This document shows, in pieces, positions 60,588 through 64,000 of a stretch of DNA of 64,000 bases. Positions within the stretch are counted from its first letter, which is position 1, and the number at the start of each line of letters is the position of its first letter. The DNA is taken from positions 1 to 64,000 of the forward strand of contig NZ_CANCWQ010000007.1 in assembly GCF_947381555.1 (NCBI RefSeq). The letters are read 5' to 3'. The position numbers and the translations under genes were made by a program. Under the pieces are notes generated by a model. It was not told the origin of the DNA and ran no database searches. It saw nothing but the letters and a program-made list of their open reading frames with translations. The DNA comes from Limosilactobacillus pulli. Lineage in GTDB: Bacteria > Bacillota > Bacilli > Lactobacillales > Lactobacillaceae.

Positions 60588-63500
60588 ACGGACAGATATT
60601 CATAAAATTTTGGTAATCGGCTCTGGTCCAATCATCATTGGTCAGGCAGCCGAGTTTGACTACTCAGGAACCCAGGCCTGCATGGCATTGCGCGAGGAAG
60701 GCTATGAAACGGTACTGGTTAACTCTAATCCGGCAACGATCATGACGGATACCGAGATTGCTGATCATGTTTATATTGAACCTTTGACAGTCGAATCAGT
60801 GTCACGCATCATTCGCCAGGAATACCCCGATGCCATTTTGCCAACGCTGGGGGGACAGATCGGCTTGAACCTGGCAGTGGCGCTGGGCAAGACGGGGATC
60901 TTGGATGAATTGAACATTCAGATGCTGGGTACCAAGTTGGATTCGATTGATGAGGCCGAGGACCGGGAAAAATTCAAAGAGCTGATGCAGCGTTTAAACG
61001 AGCCCGTGCCTGCCTCCAAGACGGTGGCCACGGTTGATGAGGCCCTTGAGTTTGCTCATGAGATTGGCTATCCAGTCATTGTACGGCCTGCGTTTACGAT
61101 GGGTGGCACTGGTGGTGGCATGTGCCATAATGACGATGAATTAAAGGCCATTGCCGCCAACGGCCTTGATTTGTCACCAGCAACGCAGTGTTTGATTGAA
61201 AAATCGATTGCCGGCTATAAAGAAATCGAATTTGAGGTAATGCGTGACGCCGCTGACAATGCCATGGTGGTCTGCTGCATGGAAAACTTTGATCCGGTTG
61301 GTATTCACACTGGCGATTCGATCGTGTTTGCACCTTGTCAGACGCTTTCCGACCGTGAATATCAGATGCTGCGTGACTGCGCGCTCAAGTTGATTCGGGC
61401 GCTTAAGATTGAGGGGGGCTGCAACGTTCAGCTGGCATTGGATCCCAACAGCTATCAATACAACGTAATCGAAGTTAATCCGCGGGTATCGCGTTCCTCG
61501 GCCCTGGCCTCCAAGGCGACTGGGTATCCGATTGCCAAGATGGCTGCGAAGATTGCCGTTGGTCTGACTTTAGATGAAATCAAAAACCCGGTTACCGGGA
61601 CGACGTTTGCTGAATTTGAACCGGCCTTAGACTACGTAGTCTGCAAGATCCCACGCTGGCCCTTTGATAAGTTTACCCATGCCGATCGCCGCTTAGGCAG
61701 CCAAATGAAAGCCACTGGCGAGGTCATGGCAAGCGGGCGCAATTGTGAAGAGGCCTTTCAAAAAGCCGTTCGTTCTTTGGAAATCGATCAAAAAGACCTG
61801 TTTTCAAAAGCGGCTCAGCAGGCAACCGATACCGAATTAGAAGATAAGCTGGTACATGTTCAAGACGATCGCATCTTTTATTTGGCTGAGGCGCTGCGGC
61901 GTGGCTACAGTCTGGCGGACCTGCATGAATTAACCAAGATTACGGTCTATTTCTTGGATATCATTAAGCACATCGTTGAATTAGAAGAACAGATCAAAGA
62001 AAATCCTAACGATGCCGCAACGTTAAAACCGGCCAAGCAATACGGCTTTTCTGATCCAACAATTGCCGATCTGTGGCAGACTGATGCCGACAGTGTGCGG
62101 CAACTGCGATTGCAAAACGGCATCGTACCGGTCTACAAGATGGTGGATACGTGTGCAGCCGAGTTTGAATCACAGACCCCTTATTTCTACAGTACCTATG
62201 ATCATGAAAACGAAAGCGTCAAAAGTGAGCGGCCATCCGTTCTGGTAATTGGCTCGGGTCCAATCCGGATCGGGCAGGGGGTTGAGTTTGACTATGCGAC
62301 CGTTCACAGTGTCAAGGCGATTCAACGTTTGGGCTATGAGGCCATTGTCATGAATTCCAATCCTGAGACGGTCTCTACCGACTTTTCGGTTTCCGACAAG
62401 CTTTACTTTGAGCCGTTGACACTAGAAGATGTCTTAAATGTAATTGATCTGGAAAAGCCAATGGGTGTCATCGTTCAGTTTGGTGGTCAGACGGCGATTA
62501 ATCTGGCAGCTGGCCTGGCTGAGCATGGCGTCAAGATTCTGGGAACCACAGTTAAGGATCTGGATGCTGCCGAGGACCGGGAAGTCTTTGATCAGGTCAT
62601 CAAGGATCTGCAGTTGAAACAGCCGATTGGTTTAACGGCCACGACTGGAGTAGGCGTCTTAAAAGCGGCCAAGGAGATTGGCTACCCAGTGTTAGTTCGG
62701 CCAAGTTATGTTTTAGGCGGTAAGGCAATGGAGATCGTATATAACGAAAAAGAGCTGCATGAATATCTCAGCCAAAACGCACCAGCCGCTGAAGATCATC
62801 CAATTTTAGTCGATGCCTACCTGGAAGGGCGTGAATGCGAGGTTGACGCCATCTGTGACGGCAAAGAAGTGCTTTTGCCAGGGATCATGGAGCATATCGA
62901 GCGGGCCGGCGTTCACTCTGGGGATTCGATGGCTGTTTATCCGCCTCAAAGCTTTGATGACGACATTAAGCAGCAGATCGTGGCCGCTACCAAGAAACTC
63001 TGCGTAGCCTTAAAGTGCGTTGGGATCATGAACATTCAATTCATTATTCATAACCATGAGGCCTATGTCTTGGAAGTTAATCCACGGGCCAGCCGGACGG
63101 TTCCATTTTTAAGCAAGATTACCGGTATCGAAATGGCTCAAGTAGCAACTCGCGTAATCTTAGGCGAGTCGCTGGCCAGCCAGGGGTATGAGGATGGACT
63201 GTACCCAGAATCCAAGACCATTCATGTCAAGGCCCCCGTCTTTAGCTTTAATAAGCTGGATGATGTTGACAGCTACTTGGGGCCTGAGATGAAGTCTACT
63301 GGTGAGGTCATGGGCAGCGACTACACGTTTGAAAAGGCACTTTACAAAGCATTTGAAGGCGCCAAGATGCATCTGCCGGATTATGGCAACGTGCTGCTGA
63401 CGATTGAGGACCGCGACAAGGAAGTAATTCTGCCACTAGCCAAGCGCTTTGCCAAGATCGGCTACCGGATTTTGGCGACAGATGGCACGGCGGACTTCTT

Positions 63501-63765
63501 GAAGCAAAACGGTCTGCACGTTACGACGGTTGGCAAGCTGCATGAAGCAGATACCAAACGGGCCAACATTTTAGACGTGTTAAAGAACAATGACGTGGAT
63601 CTGGTTATCAATACCATGGAGCATGACTATGAAAAGGCTTCGGATGGCTTTGTGATTCGGCAAACGGCCATTGAGCATAATATTCCGCTGCTGACGGCAC
63701 TGGATACCGTCAACGCGCTGCTCAAGGCCTTGGAGAGCCGCTCATTTGCCACGCAGGCACTATAA
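60580..63765 (+). CDS. carB: Carbamoyl phosphate synthase large subunit
   Basis: A 1061-residue subunit with two homologous ATP-grasp synthase halves: the first begins ILVIGSGPIIIGQAAEFDYSG and the second VLVIGSGPIRIGQGVEFDYA near residue 555 (both shown here only to identify the repeats, motif GSGP-I-IGQ). An oligomerisation domain joins the halves and an MGS-like allosteric domain ends the protein (about 925-1061). Full length. Makes carbamoyl phosphate for pyrimidines and possibly arginine. A terminator ends the operon. Confidence 0.98.
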   Translation: MPKRTDIHKILVIGSGPIIIGQAAEFDYSGTQACMALREEGYETVLVNSNPATIMTDTEIADHVYIEPLTVESVSRIIRQEYPDAILPTLGGQIGLNLAVALGKTGILDELNIQMLGTKLDSIDEAEDREKFKELMQRLNEPVPASKTVATVDEALEFAHEIGYPVIVRPAFTMGGTGGGMCHNDDELKAIAANGLDLSPATQCLIEKSIAGYKEIEFEVMRDAADNAMVVCCMENFDPVGIHTGDSIVFAPCQTLSDREYQMLRDCALKLIRALKIEGGCNVQLALDPNSYQYNVIEVNPRVSRSSALASKATGYPIAKMAAKIAVGLTLDEIKNPVTGTTFAEFEPALDYVVCKIPRWPFDKFTHADRRLGSQMKATGEVMASGRNCEEAFQKAVRSLEIDQKDLFSKAAQQATDTELEDKLVHVQDDRIFYLAEALRRGYSLADLHELTKITVYFLDIIKHIVELEEQIKENPNDAATLKPAKQYGFSDPTIADLWQTDADSVRQLRLQNGIVPVYKMVDTCAAEFESQTPYFYSTYDHENESVKSERPSVLVIGSGPIRIGQGVEFDYATVHSVKAIQRLGYEAIVMNSNPETVSTDFSVSDKLYFEPLTLEDVLNVIDLEKPMGVIVQFGGQTAINLAAGLAEHGVKILGTTVKDLDAAEDREVFDQVIKDLQLKQPIGLTATTGVGVLKAAKEIGYPVLVRPSYVLGGKAMEIVYNEKELHEYLSQNAPAAEDHPILVDAYLEGRECEVDAICDGKEVLLPGIMEHIERAGVHSGDSMAVYPPQSFDDDIKQQIVAATKKLCVALKCVGIMNIQFIIHNHEAYVLEVNPRASRTVPFLSKITGIEMAQVATRVILGESLASQGYEDGLYPESKTIHVKAPVFSFNKLDDVDSYLGPEMKSTGEVMGSDYTFEKALYKAFEGAKMHLPDYGNVLLTIEDRDKEVILPLAKRFAKIGYRILATDGTADFLKQNGLHVTTVGKLHEADTKRANILDVLKNNDVDLVINTMEHDYEKASDGFVIRQTAIEHNIPLLTALDTVNALLKALESRSFATQAL

Positions 63766-63767
63766 TT

Positions 63768-63801
63768 AAAACGACTCGTCTAATATTAGGCGGGTCGTTT
63801 T
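63768..63801 (+). terminator. Terminator of the pyr operon
   Basis: AAAACGACTCGTCTAA pairs along its length with TTAGGCGGGTCGTTTT (two or three G-U pairs). It can also work on the opposite strand. Confidence 0.85.
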
Positions 63802-63809
63802 GCTTGGGG

Positions 63810-63840
63810 TTGACTTAAAGTACACTTTAAGGAATATGAT
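63810..63840 (+). promoter_or_regulatory. MerR-type promoter with AdhR-like operator
   Basis: TTGACT and TATGAT are separated by 19 bases, and the spacer region holds the perfect dyad CTTAAAGT-AC-ACTTTAAG (63814-63831). A long spacer with a central dyad is the mark of MerR-family control. The arms read CTTAAAG-N4-CTTTAAG, which, as I recall, is the consensus for AdhR of B. subtilis, a regulator of an aldehyde-detoxifying alcohol dehydrogenase. Confidence 0.8.
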
Positions 63841-63892
63841 AATCCTGTAATGATGATTAGATGCGTTGATGATCCAAAAAGGAGGAACCATT

Positions 63893-64000
63893 ATGAAAAC
63901 AGCAATCTTTGCAGAACCTGGCAAAATGGTAATCAAAGAAGTTGCAAAGCCAACGCTGCAGGCAGATGATGATGTGATCATTCGCGTGATTCGCACCTGT
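63893..64000 (+). CDS. Zinc-type alcohol dehydrogenase, N-terminal part
   Basis: The first 36 residues of a medium-chain dehydrogenase: MKTAIFAEPGKMVIKEVAKP, then DDDVIIRVIRTC, whose last Cys is the usual catalytic-zinc ligand. The gene runs off the right edge. AAGGAGG precedes the ATG. The MerR-type promoter suggests induction by aldehydes or other reactive compounds. Confidence 0.85.
   Translation, partial: MKTAIFAEPGKMVIKEVAKPTLQADDDVIIRVIRTC

Overview
The window is a gene-dense piece of a low-to-mid GC Firmicutes chromosome, most likely a heterofermentative lactobacillus of the Limosilactobacillus type. Evidence: L. casei-type thyA-dfrA, T-box, lysine, FMN and PyrR leaders typical of Firmicutes, the lactobacillar order pyk-cvfB-xerD-ribT-scpA-scpB-rluB-ribU, and dnaE followed directly by pyk with no pfkA between them. 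The species cannot be fixed from the sequence alone. No rRNA, tRNA, CRISPR array, insertion sequence or prophage was seen.

Layout. 0.1-7.7 kb: yqeY, then phoH-ybeY-dgkA-era-recO, then a glycine T-box and glyQ-glyS. 7.8-10.9 kb: dnaG-rpoD. 11.1-11.6 kb: an odd gene that joins a Rossmann N-terminus to an MmcQ/YjbR domain. 11.6-14.4 kb (minus): codB-codA behind a PyrR attenuator. 14.4-24.6 kb: every enzyme from aspartate to lysine by the N-acetyl-DAP route, as lysC-dapF (minus) and the divergent lysine-riboswitch operon lysA-dapH-dapL-dapA-dapB-patA-asd. 24.7-27.6 kb: trmK-Nif3 and pepT. 27.6-31.6 kb is an accessory, decaying patch: a frameshifted aldo-keto reductase, a low-molecular-weight tyrosine phosphatase cut by a TGA, an exported nuclease, a small membrane protein, and an alpha/beta hydrolase broken at a run of nine A.

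31.7-51 kb is mostly housekeeping: dnaE, pyk, cvfB, an XerD with altered catalytic residues, ribT, scpAB, rluB, FMN riboswitch-ribU, ypbB-recQ, a LysM protein, cmk, rpsA, der, hup and a TPR protein. 51-58.5 kb holds a Xer-like protein without catalytic residues (minus), cca, an ABC-F ATPase, thyA-dfrA, a hemolysin-III family protein (minus) and degV behind a repeat-rich operator. 58.7-63.8 kb is the PyrR-attenuated pyrR-carA-carB operon. The right edge cuts an alcohol dehydrogenase whose promoter carries a MerR-type dyad in a 19-bp spacer.

How it fits together: uracil supply (codBA) and carbamoyl phosphate synthesis (carAB) appear to share one regulator, PyrR, encoded here. Lysine supply is under one riboswitch. 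The most unusual items are a dispersed hairpin/terminator repeat family (three copies in the window), the chimeric 11.1-kb gene, the two non-canonical Xer proteins, the degV operator, the AdhR-like box, and the cluster of three broken genes. All calls rest on reading the sequence and on family knowledge; no database search was run.
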